Source: Flammeovirgaceae bacterium (lineage in GTDB: Bacteria; Bacteroidota; Bacteroidia; Cytophagales; Cyclobacteriaceae). Taken from it: DNA of 44,854 nt. The stretch covers positions 1-44,854 of the forward strand of contig JAAUQD010000010.1 of the NCBI GenBank assembly GCA_012032815.1, read 5' to 3'. Shown piece by piece: positions 29,849 to 40,125 of this stretch. Under the pieces are notes generated by a model. It saw only the letters and a program-made list of their open reading frames with translations, was not told the DNA's origin and made no database searches. The stretch's first letter is position 1; each line of letters starts with the position of its first letter. The position numbers and the translations under genes were made by a program.

Positions 29849-30307
29849 TTAATCCGTTTGGACTTCTTTAAGAATCACTTCATACCGCTGTTTCACGGCT
29901 TCATCATTCTTCAAGGCTGTCTTAATTGCATTGTAAGTCTTTGCTCCAATGTAATCAACAGCAAGTGATTGGAAGGTTGCGTTAATTTTAGCGGTTTCCT
30001 CTTCCTTTTTCTGGGCTACCAGATTTACAAATTCAATTTCTTCAGGAGTAGCTTCTGCTTCAGCAAGTTTTACTTCGTCAGAAATGATTTTGGACAAATC
30101 ATTATAGCGGGCAGCGCTGATATTTTCATTAGAGTTAACCATTTCGGTTATTCTTTGAATGAAACCAGCTTTCATGTTTTCAATGGAATCCATGGATATG
30201 GCATAACGCTTTAGATCATCATCTGTTATAGCATCCTGAGCTATAGCCATAGGAGCAAATAATAGCAGGAAAGCGAGTACGGTTACTATTTTGAGTTGCA
30301 TGTTCAT
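29849..30307 (-). CDS. Secreted hypothetical protein (possibly DUF4168-like)
   Basis: Signal peptide MQLKIVTVLAFLLLFAPMAIAQ; helical, charged mature region. Confidence 0.5.
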   Translation of the reverse strand: MNMQLKIVTVLAFLLLFAPMAIAQDAITDDDLKRYAISMDSIENMKAGFIQRITEMVNSNENISAARYNDLSKIISDEVKLAEAEATPEEIEFVNLVAQKKEEETAKINATFQSLAVDYIGAKTYNAIKTALKNDEAVKQRYEVILKEVQTD

Positions 30308-30443
30308 TACAAAAGTTAAGGTTTAAATTTTGACTAAACCCCAAAGATACGCCCAAATAATGAACCGGGGAGAGAAATTATTTGAGCGGAATTACCTTTT
30401 TTTAAAAGTAGGATAATTTCTTCCGGATTATCTTTATTCAATA

Positions 30444-31127
30444 ATGAACGAAGAAGAATACACAACGGGGCTAACTGAATTTTTAGGACAGTATGTTTCT
30501 GACCATAAAAGGGAGTTACTTGAAAATGTTCTGGGCCAGCGTACACGTTTTATTGCCATCGTTCTGGAAGATATCTATCAATCACAAAATGCCAGCGCTG
30601 CAATCCGGACATGTGAGTGTATGGGTATTCAAGATATACATATTGTAGAAAACAGTAGTAAATATGCTGTTAACCGGAGAGTAATGAAAGGAGCGAACAA
30701 GTGGGTAGATCTTATCCGTTATAAGCAAGCAAGGACAAACAATACAGAAGAATGCTTTAAGATGTTACGATCAAAAGGATACAAGATAGTGGCTACGGAC
30801 CCGGGCACTTCAAGTAAATCCATTCACGAACTTGAAATTGATCAAAAAATAGCATTGGTTATGGGCAATGAACTGAGAGGTTTATCGGAGTTTACGTTGA
30901 ACCATGCGGATTTAAAAGTTCACATCCCAATGTATGGATTTACCGAAAGCATGAATGTATCGGCTTCCATGGCTGTTTGCCTCAACTCACTACTTCCGAA
31001 ATTGAGAAGTTCAAATATACCCTGGCAACTTACTGAAGAAGAGAAGAATGATATACGACTTCGTTGGTATAAAAGCATCATTAAGCGATCAGATGCCTTG
31101 GAAAGACAGTGGCGATCCAAAAGGTGA
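30444..31127 (+). CDS. TrmH/SpoU-family RNA 2'-O-methyltransferase
   Basis: VLEDIYQSQNASAAIRTCECMGIQDIHIVE...ALVMGNELRGLSE...HIPMYGFTESMNVSASMAVCL. Confidence 0.92.
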   Translation: MNEEEYTTGLTEFLGQYVSDHKRELLENVLGQRTRFIAIVLEDIYQSQNASAAIRTCECMGIQDIHIVENSSKYAVNRRVMKGANKWVDLIRYKQARTNNTEECFKMLRSKGYKIVATDPGTSSKSIHELEIDQKIALVMGNELRGLSEFTLNHADLKVHIPMYGFTESMNVSASMAVCLNSLLPKLRSSNIPWQLTEEEKNDIRLRWYKSIIKRSDALERQWRSKR

Positions 31128-31205
31128 TTTGAAATGATAATCAGTCGTTGAAAATCTTTTGGATGAGTTTATTGTTGCATTACAAATAGTAGCAGTTTAT
31201 TTAGA

Positions 31206-31213
31206 TAACTTTG
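31206..31213 (+). promoter_or_regulatory. Bacteroidota-type -7 box TAACTTTG upstream of the SanA-like gene
   Basis: Exact TAnnTTTG match about 15 nt before the ORF start. Confidence 0.4.
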
Positions 31214-31227
31214 TAAAACATTTTTGA

Positions 31228-31875
31228 ATGTCCAGGTTGGGTCGTCTGATTAAATATTTTAGTATCGTTCTGGTTATAACCGTATTGGGCATCTTCCTTT
31301 GTAATGCATGGGTAATTAAAAGTACGGAGGGAGTCATATACTCTAGTTTTGAAACAATTCCTGAAAATAATGTTGCTCTTGTGCTTGGAACAAGCAATAA
31401 AAGAATGGATGGGACCCCTAATCCATTCTTTGAAAATCGAATTAAAACAGCGGCCGGCCTTTTTTTTAGTGGCAAAGTCAAGCATTTTATTGTTAGTGGT
31501 GACAATCGGACGAAATACTACAATGAGCCTCAGGAAATGCGAAAGGCTTTGATCCGGGCAGGTGTCCCTGATTCTGCTATCACGTTAGACTATGCCGGGC
31601 TACGAACGCTTGACTCAGTTATCAGAAGTAAGGAAATTTTCGGGCAGGAAAGAATAACTATTATCACTCAACCGTTTCATAGCTATCGTGCTTTATTTAT
31701 AAGTCAATACTATAATATACAGGCCGTTGCGATAGTTGCCGCAGAGCCCACCGAAGAACGCCACGTACAAGTGTATTTCCGTGAATATCTTGCGCGAACT
31801 AAAGCTATTTTGGATTTGTATGTATTAAAAACTGCACCCAGGCATTTGGGAGTAAAGGAGCCGGTGAAAATTTAA
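31228..31875 (+). CDS. SanA/YdcF (DUF218) family protein
   Basis: NVALVLGTSNKRMDGTPNPFFENRIKTAAGLFFSGKVKHFIVSGDN...VYFREYLARTKAILDLYVL. Confidence 0.87.
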   Translation: MSRLGRLIKYFSIVLVITVLGIFLCNAWVIKSTEGVIYSSFETIPENNVALVLGTSNKRMDGTPNPFFENRIKTAAGLFFSGKVKHFIVSGDNRTKYYNEPQEMRKALIRAGVPDSAITLDYAGLRTLDSVIRSKEIFGQERITIITQPFHSYRALFISQYYNIQAVAIVAAEPTEERHVQVYFREYLARTKAILDLYVLKTAPRHLGVKEPVKI

Positions 31876-31949
31876 TGCTGTTGGATTCTGTTATTCTTTT
31901 GCGCATCCAACAACATGTTAATTCCTATTTTTACGGTTAATTTAATTGT

Positions 31950-34456
31950 GTGACGAAGGTTAGGTTGTTTGGAGGGTGTCTTGGTTTTGGCTTTTTGCTG
32001 TTTGCCCTGTTCTCACAGGCTCAGGTGACCACAGTACAGGGTAAGGTTACGGATTCCAATTCGGGAGATCCTATTCCATTTGCAAATTTGGTTTTCACGG
32101 GAACAACCATCGGAACTACCACAGATTTCGATGGCAACTATCTTTTAAAAACTTCCACAAAGGTTGATTCACTAAGGGTTACTTATATAGGTTATAAATC
32201 AAAAACTAAACCTATTGTAAATGCAAAAAGCCAGGTTGTTAATTTTCAATTGGATGAAGATATAATTAACCTTCAGGAGGTAGTGGTGCTGGCTGGTGAA
32301 AACCCTGCCTGGGAGGTGATGCGAAGAGTGATTAAGAATAAACCCGAAAATGATAAGCGGAAGCTTATAGCCTATGAGTATGACACTTACACAAAAGTTG
32401 AAATTGATGTAGACAATATTTCTGACGAATTGCGCGAAAAGAAAATCATGAAAAAAATTACCATGGTGCTGGACAGCGTAGATCGCATTGCAGGAGAAGA
32501 TGGAAAGCCAATCCTGCCACTGTTTATTTCAGAGAGTATTTCAAAGATTTATTACAGAGATAATCCATCTCTTAAGAAAGAATTCGTTGAGAAGACTAAG
32601 ATCAATGGCCTAGGTGTGGAAGATGGAACGCTCATTGCGCAGGTTATTGGCTCATCCTTTCAGGAGTATAATTTCTATCAAAACTGGTTAAACATTGTTA
32701 GTAAGGAGTTTGTGTCTCCTATAGCTGATGGCTGGCGCTTATATTATGAATATGATCTGACGGACAGCCTCTTTATTGGCAATCATTACTGTTACCGTCT
32801 CGACTTCTTTCCTAAAAGTGAACAAGACCTTGCATTTAATGGAACGTTATGGGTTACAAAAAATGGTTACGCCATAAAGCAGCTGGATGTAACCGTAACA
32901 CGAACGGCCAATCTTAACTTTATAGAGAAAATAAAAATTCAGCAGGAGTTGGAGCCCACCACGCTAGGCCCCTGGCTTCCGGTCAAGAACAGAGTTCTGG
33001 TCGATGTAGGTGAGCTAACAAAAACATCAGCCGGAATGCTCGCAAAATTTTATACGTCTAACAAAAATTTTGTTGTAAATGCACCCCACAGTGCAAAATT
33101 CTATGAGCGTTCGATCGAAATGGCCGAGGACGTACGGATGTATGAAGATGAAAAATATTGGGACACTCTTCGTCATGAACCTTTATCGCTCACAGAAAAA
33201 AATGTGATTAAGATGATTGATACGCTGCAAAACATACCCATTGTTAAAACGTACGTTGACCTGATAAAAATTGCAGTTAATGGTTATATGAAAGCTGGAC
33301 CACTGGACATTGGCCCCTACATTTTTACAATGGCCATTAACGACATTGAAGGACTTCGATTGCAATCTGGATTTAAAACAAATATTAAATTCAGTAACAA
33401 ATGGATATTGGGTGGCCAACTGGGATATGGATTTGTTGATGAGAAATTTAAATATTCAGCTTATGTAAGGAATATTATATCGCGAAAGAACTGGACAACG
33501 CTTACCGTTCGATATCGTAATGACCTGGCTCGCATTGGTATTGAAGATGAACATCTTAGGATAATCCCCTATTTTACCTGGCACTCCGATGGGGAAACAT
33601 TAGAAGAGGATATTATTTTGATGAGACGTATGTGAATTTTGAACGTCAATTTTTTAAGGGGTATTCACAAAAAGTTGTTTTCAGAAACTGGAGTTTCAAT
33701 CCCACATTTAGTTATGGATACTATTCTGACCCCGGTGATCCAACATCAGCGATAAGGGATACGTACAGGTCTTCAGAAGTAATGATCGAATCAAGATATG
33801 CCCGTGATGAATCATTTCTTCAAAATGACAATGACAGGTTAAGCCTGGGAACTGTTAAATGGCCTATTATCACATTTCGATATACACACGGATTCAGTGA
33901 TGTTTTTGGAAGCGATTTTGATTATGACAAAATACGGGCTGGCATTTCGAAACGAATACGATTTGGTCCGCTTGGTGTTGCCTATGCTGATCTTTCCGGT
34001 GAATATGTTTTTGATACCCTGCCTTATCCACTCTTAGCGTTGCATCTGGGAAATCAGACTCCCATTTTAGCCTCACAAACTTTTAACTTAATGAACTATG
34101 GTGAGTTTGTCAGTGATCGCTACGTATCATTCAGATATCGCCATTATTTTGAAGGTCTGTTGTTAAACAGAATTCCACTCTTGAAAAAATTGAATTGGAG
34201 ATTGTTAGGCACGGCCAATCTGATTTATGGCGGATTGCGTCAATCCAATATCGATATCAATGCTCCTGTCAATCCTGATGGGGAACCAACACTAGGCTAT
34301 GGGTATTTTACAGATAAACCCTATGTTGAATTAGGGTACGGAGTTGAGAATATTTTCAGGTTTTTGCGTGTTGACTTCATTCACAGGGTATCTTACCTGG
34401 ACAATCCTGACGTGAGAAAGTTTGGAATTCTTTTCTCTGTTTTCTTCCAACTCTGA
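31950..34456 (+). CDS. DUF5686 family outer-membrane protein with N-terminal carboxypeptidase-regulatory-like domain, frameshifted at about 33559
   Basis: QAQVTTVQGKVTDSNSGDPIPFANLVFTGTTIGTTTDFDGNYLL (CarboxypepD_reg-like) plus a barrel-like C-terminus. ORFs join as HLRDNPLFYLALRWGNIRRGYYFDETYVNFERQFFKGYSQ if one G is added. Confidence 0.85.
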
Positions 34457-34513
34457 GTTTTTTCTATCCGTATTTTTGAACATCAAAGCAAGCTATCCAC
34501 GATAGAAATCAGC

Positions 34514-34527
34514 ATATTTGCACCTTG
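34514..34527 (+). promoter_or_regulatory. thrS upstream motif ATATTTGCACCTTG
   Basis: Near match to TAnnTTTG; the same motif occurs upstream of infC. Confidence 0.4.
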
Positions 34528-34539
34528 TAAAAATGAGAG

Positions 34540-36479
34540 ATGAATATTAAGGTAACGTTACCAGATGGTACACAACGTGAATACCCAAAGGGTATAACCG
34601 GATTTGAGATTGCAAAAAGTATAAGTGAGGGATTGGCAAGAAATGCAATGTCCATTGAAGTAAATGGCGAGATATGGGATTTGAGCAGAGCTATATCTAC
34701 GGATGCTTCCATTCGAATATTTACGTGGAATGATAAAGGCGGGAAGTATGCATTCTGGCATTCGTCTGCACATGTAATGGCCGAAGCACTGGAATCACTT
34801 TACCCGGGCGTGAAATTTGGAATCGGGCCTCCCATCGAAAATGGATTCTATTATGATGTAGATCTTGGAGATAAAGATTTTGGAGAAGATGATTTGCTTG
34901 CCGTAGAAAAGAAAATGATTGAACTGGCCCGACAAAATAATTCGTTTACCAGAAAGGAAGTTTCTAAGAAGGAGGCTGTCGATTATTTTGAAAAGAAAGG
35001 TGATGAATATAAGCTGGAGCTTCTCAAAGACCTGGAAGATGGAACCATTACATTTTATCAACAAGGAAATTTTGTTGACCTCTGCCGGGGTCCTCATATT
35101 CCAGGTACCGGATCGATAAAAGCTGTCAAATTATTAAATGTTGCTGGCGCATACTGGCGAGGTAATGAGAACAATAAAATGCTCACACGCATTTACGGCA
35201 TTACTTTCCCAAAACAAAAAGAATTGGAAGAGCATCTCATGATGCTTGAAGAAGCAAAAAAGCGAGATCACAGAAAACTGGGAAAGGAACTGGAGTTGTT
35301 TGCATTTTCTGAGAAAGTAGGGATGGGGCTGCCTTTGTGGTTGCCGAAAGGTACGATTCTTAGGGAGCGACTGGAGCAATTCATGCGTAAAGCACAAATA
35401 AAAGCAGGATATGATCCGGTGGTTACTCCGCATATTGGAAGTAAATCATTGTACGTAACATCCGGCCACTATGAAAAATATGGCAAAGATTCATTTCAGC
35501 CTATTCATACTCCGGATGAAAGCGAGGAGTTTTGCTTAAACCGATGAACTGCCCGCATCATTGTGAGATTTACAATGTGAAACCGAGATCCTATCGCGAT
35601 TTACCTATACGGCTAGCGGAGTTTGGAACAGTATACCGTTACGAACAGAGCGGTGAGTTACATGGGCTTACCCGTGTCCGGGGCTTCACACAGGATGATG
35701 CCCATATTTTTTGCAGACCCGATCAGGTTAAAGATGAATTTATAAAAGTCATTGATCTGGTATTGCACGTTTTCAATTCTTTAGGATTTGAAAATTACAC
35801 CGCTCAGGTGTCATTGCGCGATCGGGAAAATAAAGAGAAGTACATGGGTGCAGATCATCTATGGGATCGGGCCGAAAAGGAAATACAGGAGGCTGCCGAT
35901 GAACGTGGCTTGAAAACGGTTGTGGTAAAGGGTGAGGCCGCTTTTTATGGTCCCAAGCTTGACTTCATGGTCAAAGACGCGCTTGGCCGCAGTTGGCAGT
36001 TAGGTACAATCCAAGTCGACTATCAGCTTCCGGAGCGTTTCGAATTGGAGTATGTAGGGTCAGATAATCAAAAACACCGGCCCGTGATGATCCACAGAGC
36101 ACCTTTTGGTTCCATGGAGCGTTTTGTAGCGGTACTCATTGAACACTGTGCCGGCAATTTCCCTCTTTGGTTGTCCCCAGATCAGATTGCTGTGCTTCCC
36201 ATTTCTGAAAAGTTTAATGAATATGCTGTGAGCGTTCTGGACGACTTAAAGGAGCATGACATAAGGGGGTTTGTGGACGACCGTGATGAGAAGATTGGCC
36301 GTAAGATCAGAGATGCAGAAGTAAAAAAAGTGCCTTTTATGCTCATCGTGGGGGAGAAGGAGGCTACTGAAGGAAACGTGGCGGTCCGCAGGCATGGAAA
36401 AGGAGACCAGGGATCTGTCACGCTTGACGAGTTTAGGGATGAGTTCCTTAAAGAAACAGCTGTCCCGAACCTGCCATAG
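34540..36479 (+). CDS. thrS: Threonyl-tRNA synthetase, frameshifted at about 35530-35533
   Basis: TGS domain, [23 protein letters not shown]. ORFs join as [21 protein letters not shown] if one T is added. Confidence 0.96.
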
Positions 36480-36536
36480 ACCACAATTCCTTTAATTAAT
36501 CAAATTTTAAGTTTTTGATAATTTGAAAATATGGCG

Positions 36537-36550
36537 ATATTTGCACCCTG
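36537..36550 (+). promoter_or_regulatory. infC upstream motif ATATTTGCACCCTG
   Basis: 13/14 identical to the thrS upstream motif. Confidence 0.4.
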
Positions 36551-36593
36551 TTTGTCAAAAAGGCAGACTTATTTAGTAAACTAACCCCTGTAA

Positions 36594-37189
36594 GTGGCAA
36601 TTTATTCCGGTAACAGACGGCCCTATCAAAGAGGTTTCCGTCCGAGAGTTGTAGAAGAACCGTATCGAGTTAATGAAAGAATAACTGCACCGCGAGTTCG
36701 CGTTGTGGGTGAAAATATCAAAGTAGATGTTTATCCGGTGGCTGAAGCCATTAAATTGGCTGAAGCGCAGGGATTAGATCTTGTGGAGATATCTCCCAAT
36801 GCAGATCCACCGGTTTGCAAGGTTATAGATTACTCTAAGTTTAAATACGAACAGAAGAAGAAACAAAAGGAAATAAAATCGAATGCTCAGAAAACGGTGG
36901 TTAAAGAGATGCGATTTGGCCCCAATACTGAAGAACATGATTTTAACTTTAAGTTAAAGCATGCCACCAGTTTTTGCAGGAAGGTTCTAAAGTGAAAGCG
37001 TATGTTCACTTTGTAGGTCGTTCGATTGTTTATAAAGAAAGAGGAGAGATTTTGCTATTAAAATTTGCACAAGCTCTCGAAGATTATGGAAAAGTGGAGT
37101 TGTTTCCAAAGCTTGAGGGTAAGAGAATGTATATGATGATTGCCCCCAAGCCAAATGCTCCGAAAAGTAAAAAAGTAGAAAAGAAATAA
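36594..37189 (+). CDS. infC: Translation initiation factor IF-3 (GTG start), frameshifted at about 36971-36975
   Basis: [67 protein letters not shown]. ORFs join as [18 protein letters not shown] if one T is added. Confidence 0.95.
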
Positions 37190-37194
37190 AGTAT

Positions 37195-37395
37195 ATGCCA
37201 AAGATAAAAACGAAGTCAGGGGCTAAGAAGCGTTTTAAAGTTACTGGTACAGGTAAGATCAAACGCAAAAAAGCGTATTTAAGACACATCCTGACAAAAA
37301 AAGGAACTAAGCAAAAGAGAAGACTGGGCAACTCAACTGTAGTTAAGAAAGTTGATGAGAATAATATTCGCCCAATGCTTCCCTATGCCGTGTAG
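37195..37395 (+). CDS. rpmI: 50S ribosomal protein L35
   Basis: [45 protein letters not shown]. Confidence 0.97.
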   Translation: MPKIKTKSGAKKRFKVTGTGKIKRKKAYLRHILTKKGTKQKRRLGNSTVVKKVDENNIRPMLPYAV

Positions 37396-37401
37396 TAAGG
37401 T

Positions 37402-37420
37402 GTGACTGAAACGCAGTCAC
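37402..37420 (+). other. Intergenic RNA hairpin GTGACTG-AAACG-CAGTCAC between rpmI and rplT
   Basis: Perfect 7-bp stem, 5-nt loop, no downstream U-tract. Confidence 0.55.
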
Positions 37421-37485
37421 CTATGTTTAACCCGGTTTTTGGCTAAAGTCTCGAAAGAGCGCCAACAACCAAAAATTAATATTTT

Positions 37486-37830
37486 ATGCCACGTTCGGTA
37501 AACAATGTAGCGTCTCGCGCCAAAAGGAAGCGGATACTAAAAAAGGCCAAAGGATATTTTGGCAGAAGAAAAAATGTTTGGACAGTTGCCAAGAATGCTG
37601 TTGAAAAAGGAATGGTGTATGCGTATCGCGATCGCAAAGCCAGAAAAAGAGATTTCCGTGCCTTGTGGATTCAGCGGATTAATGCAGGCGCCAGGCTTCA
37701 TGGAATGTCCTACTCAGAATTAATGGGTAAACTCAAGAAATCAAATATTGACTTGAACCGTAAAGTTTTAGCTGATTTAGCGATGAATCATCCACAAGCA
37801 TTTGAAGCTGTGGTAAAGCAAACAAAATAA
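37486..37830 (+). CDS. rplT: 50S ribosomal protein L20
   Basis: [67 protein letters not shown]. Confidence 0.97.
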   Translation: MPRSVNNVASRAKRKRILKKAKGYFGRRKNVWTVAKNAVEKGMVYAYRDRKARKRDFRALWIQRINAGARLHGMSYSELMGKLKKSNIDLNRKVLADLAMNHPQAFEAVVKQTK

Positions 37831-37850
37831 TTTCTGAAAGATTAATGGGA

Positions 37851-37874
37851 AGGGGCTTTGAGCCCCTTTTTATT
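37851..37874 (+). terminator. Rho-independent terminator after rplT
   Basis: AGGGGCT-TTG-AGCCCCT followed by TTTTTATTTT. Confidence 0.85.
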
Positions 37875-37915
37875 TTATTGGATTTGAACTTAAGTTTGAA
37901 TGTAACCACTACTAC

Positions 37916-38385
37916 ATGGCTCAGTTAATAATCAACAGCTTTAAAGAATTTGAAACGTATACCGGTAAAGAACTTGGTGTTTCTGATTTTCTGGAAGTAA
38001 CTCAAGACCAAATTAATCTGTTTGCTGATGCTACTCTTGATCACCAAGGATACATACAGACCCAAAGCGGTCGGCTTCTGAAAGCCAATTTGGAACTACC
38101 ATAGCCCACGGTTTTCTTACCTTATCGTTAGTACCCCATTTCTGGGAACAAATAGCTGAAGTGAGGAATACTAAAATGCTTATTAATTATGGTATTGAGG
38201 AATTAAGATTTAATCAACCTGTGCTTGTTGGAAGCAGTGTTCGCTTACGCGTTTTTTTAAAATCAATTGTTAACCTTCGTGGAATTGCAAAGGCGTATTT
38301 GAATATAGAGATGGAAATAAAGGACGGCAAAAAATCAGCGTTTAACGGAACCATGGTTTTTCTATACCATTTTACAAATTCATGA
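37916..38385 (+). CDS. MaoC-like (R)-specific enoyl-CoA hydratase family protein, frameshifted at about 38047
   Basis: ELGVSDFLEVTQDQINLFADATLDHQ joins WIHTDPKRSASESQFGTTIAHGFLTLSLVPHFW if one base is added; this is the typical MaoC motif. Confidence 0.87.
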
Positions 38386-38568
38386 AACCGAGAAGGTTAT
38401 TCTATATTTTACCGCAGTTTTTATTCTTTTCATTTGTTTTTGAGTTATGATTTTGCGAAGAAAACTACGTTTCCGGGTTCTAAATCGCAGTTAAAGGAAA
38501 GGTTGAAGAAACAGTACAATAATCAGGATACACTCCCTCAAGATTCCTCGCAATTAATTCGTCCGTAA
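38382..38568 (+). CDS. Small hypothetical protein (about 60 aa), probably frameshifted
   Basis: ATGA overlap with the MaoC stop. MKPRRLFYILPQFLFFSFVF, then in the next frame YDFAKKTTFPGSKSQLKERLKKQYNNQDTLPQDSSQLIRP-stop. Confidence 0.35.
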
Positions 38569-38673
38569 TTAAGAACATAATATCTGATCCAATCACCATT
38601 TGTCGGTGACGCATTTCGCATTTGAATTTGCTTACATACCTTGGTTACAGATTAAAGCCAACTATAGACAAGA

Positions 38674-38712
38674 AATCCTCCGGGGTCCAGGACTTTGGGG
38701 GATTTTCTTTTT
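38674..38712 (+). terminator. Strong intrinsic terminator-like hairpin
   Basis: AATCCTCC...GGGGGATT with inner GTCC/GGAC pairing, then TTTTCTTTTT. Confidence 0.7.
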
Positions 38713-38759
38713 ATAGTAGTTTCTCCTTATCTTCATTTATATGTTTAAACATTAAGTAA

Positions 38760-39590
38760 ATGAAGAATCTGATAACACGGAGATTATCAATAGGACTTAC
38801 CTTGATATGGGGGATTTTTCTCTCAGCCTGTGAATCGAACGATATCGAAAAACCTGTTGATTGTTCTACTTCGACTTTAACGATTGCAGTAACCTCAAAG
38901 CAGGATGTTTCTTCATGTACCGCTTCTGACGGAATGATCTCCACGGAAGGAAGTGGAGGAACTGCACCGTATCAATTCAAATTGAATAGCGGGTCATTTG
39001 TTTCAAGCGGAGTTTTTATAAACCTTGGGCCAGGAACGTACACGATTACGATTAAGGATACCGATGGATGTGAGAAGGAAATTTCTGAATCCATTCAGGC
39101 AGCGAACAGTACACTTGCAGCAACTTCGTCTATCGCTGAAGACAATCAATGTTTAAGTGATAATGGATCATTTACAATTACAGCTTCTGGAGGAACAACA
39201 CCCTACATGTTTCAATTAGGATCCGGATCATTTGGATCTGCATCAAGTTTCACAGCGGTTAAGTTTGGATCCTACACAGTAAAAGTTATGGATGCTACAG
39301 GATGCACGATTACAGTGAATGTGAACGTACCCAGGGGAGATACGGGCACTTCGTATAGTTCGCAAGTACAAAATATTATACAAACAAGTTGTACAATTTC
39401 AGGTTGCCATAATGGAGATAATGGATCAAGTATAAATTGGCTTAATTTTAGCAACGTTCAAACCAATGCGTCAAACATTAAGTTGAGAACACAGGCAAAA
39501 TCAATGCCTCCGTTAGGTCAACCAGCATTAACACAAAATCAAATTGACCTGATAGGCTGTTGGGTTGATGATGGAGCAAAATCCAATTAG
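38760..39590 (+). CDS. Lipoprotein with two SprB-like repeats and a C-terminal cytochrome c-like CX4CH motif
   Basis: GTAPYQFKLNSGSFVSSGVFINLGPGTYTITIKDTDGC; second repeat GGTTPYMFQLGSGSF...FGSYTVKVMDATGC; C-terminal CTISGCHNGDNG. Confidence 0.75.
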   Translation: MKNLITRRLSIGLTLIWGIFLSACESNDIEKPVDCSTSTLTIAVTSKQDVSSCTASDGMISTEGSGGTAPYQFKLNSGSFVSSGVFINLGPGTYTITIKDTDGCEKEISESIQAANSTLAATSSIAEDNQCLSDNGSFTITASGGTTPYMFQLGSGSFGSASSFTAVKFGSYTVKVMDATGCTITVNVNVPRGDTGTSYSSQVQNIIQTSCTISGCHNGDNGSSINWLNFSNVQTNASNIKLRTQAKSMPPLGQPALTQNQIDLIGCWVDDGAKSN

Positions 39591-39591
39591 A

Positions 39592-40125
39592 ATGAGAATT
39601 TTATATACAATTATACTACTAACCATTGCCAACATTGTGCTGGCTCAAAAGTACACTACGGAAAGTAGTGAAGTTTCATTCTTTTCAAAAGCCACAATGG
39701 AAGATATCAAAGCCGCAAACACAAAAGCCAAAAGTATTTTTGTTAAAGACTCCGGTGAGGTGGCATTTTCAATTCCAATTAAGGATTTTGAGTTTGACAA
39801 AAATTTAATGAAGGAACACTTCAATGAGAAGTACATGGAGACTGACAAGTATCCTAATTCAACTTTTCAAGGAAAGATCACAGGGTACAATTCTGAAATC
39901 ACTGATGAACAACAAGCCAAAGCTATCGGAAAATTATCCATACATGGGATCACAAAAGAAGTGGCGATTGACGGTATTATACAGTTTAATGAAGGAAAGA
40001 TCAGTATGAATTCAAAATTCACGATTAAATTGGAAGACTATAAAATCAAAATTCCCCAACTGCTTTGGCAGAACATTGCTGAAGAAATTGAAGTTTCCAT
40101 CGAGTTCATTTATAAACCATTATGA
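39592..40125 (+). CDS. YceI-like family protein
   Basis: Signal peptide; FSIPIKDFEFDKNLMKEHFNEKYMETDKYPNSTFQGKITG...GKLSIHGITKEVAIDG. Confidence 0.85.
   Translation: MRILYTIILLTIANIVLAQKYTTESSEVSFFSKATMEDIKAANTKAKSIFVKDSGEVAFSIPIKDFEFDKNLMKEHFNEKYMETDKYPNSTFQGKITGYNSEITDEQQAKAIGKLSIHGITKEVAIDGIIQFNEGKISMNSKFTIKLEDYKIKIPQLLWQNIAEEIEVSIEFIYKPL

Noticed and set aside
34514-36975. Programmed ribosomal frameshifting in thrS or infC
   Set aside because: The shift sites differ, and the same error type occurs in over ten unrelated genes in the window; indel error is the simpler explanation.
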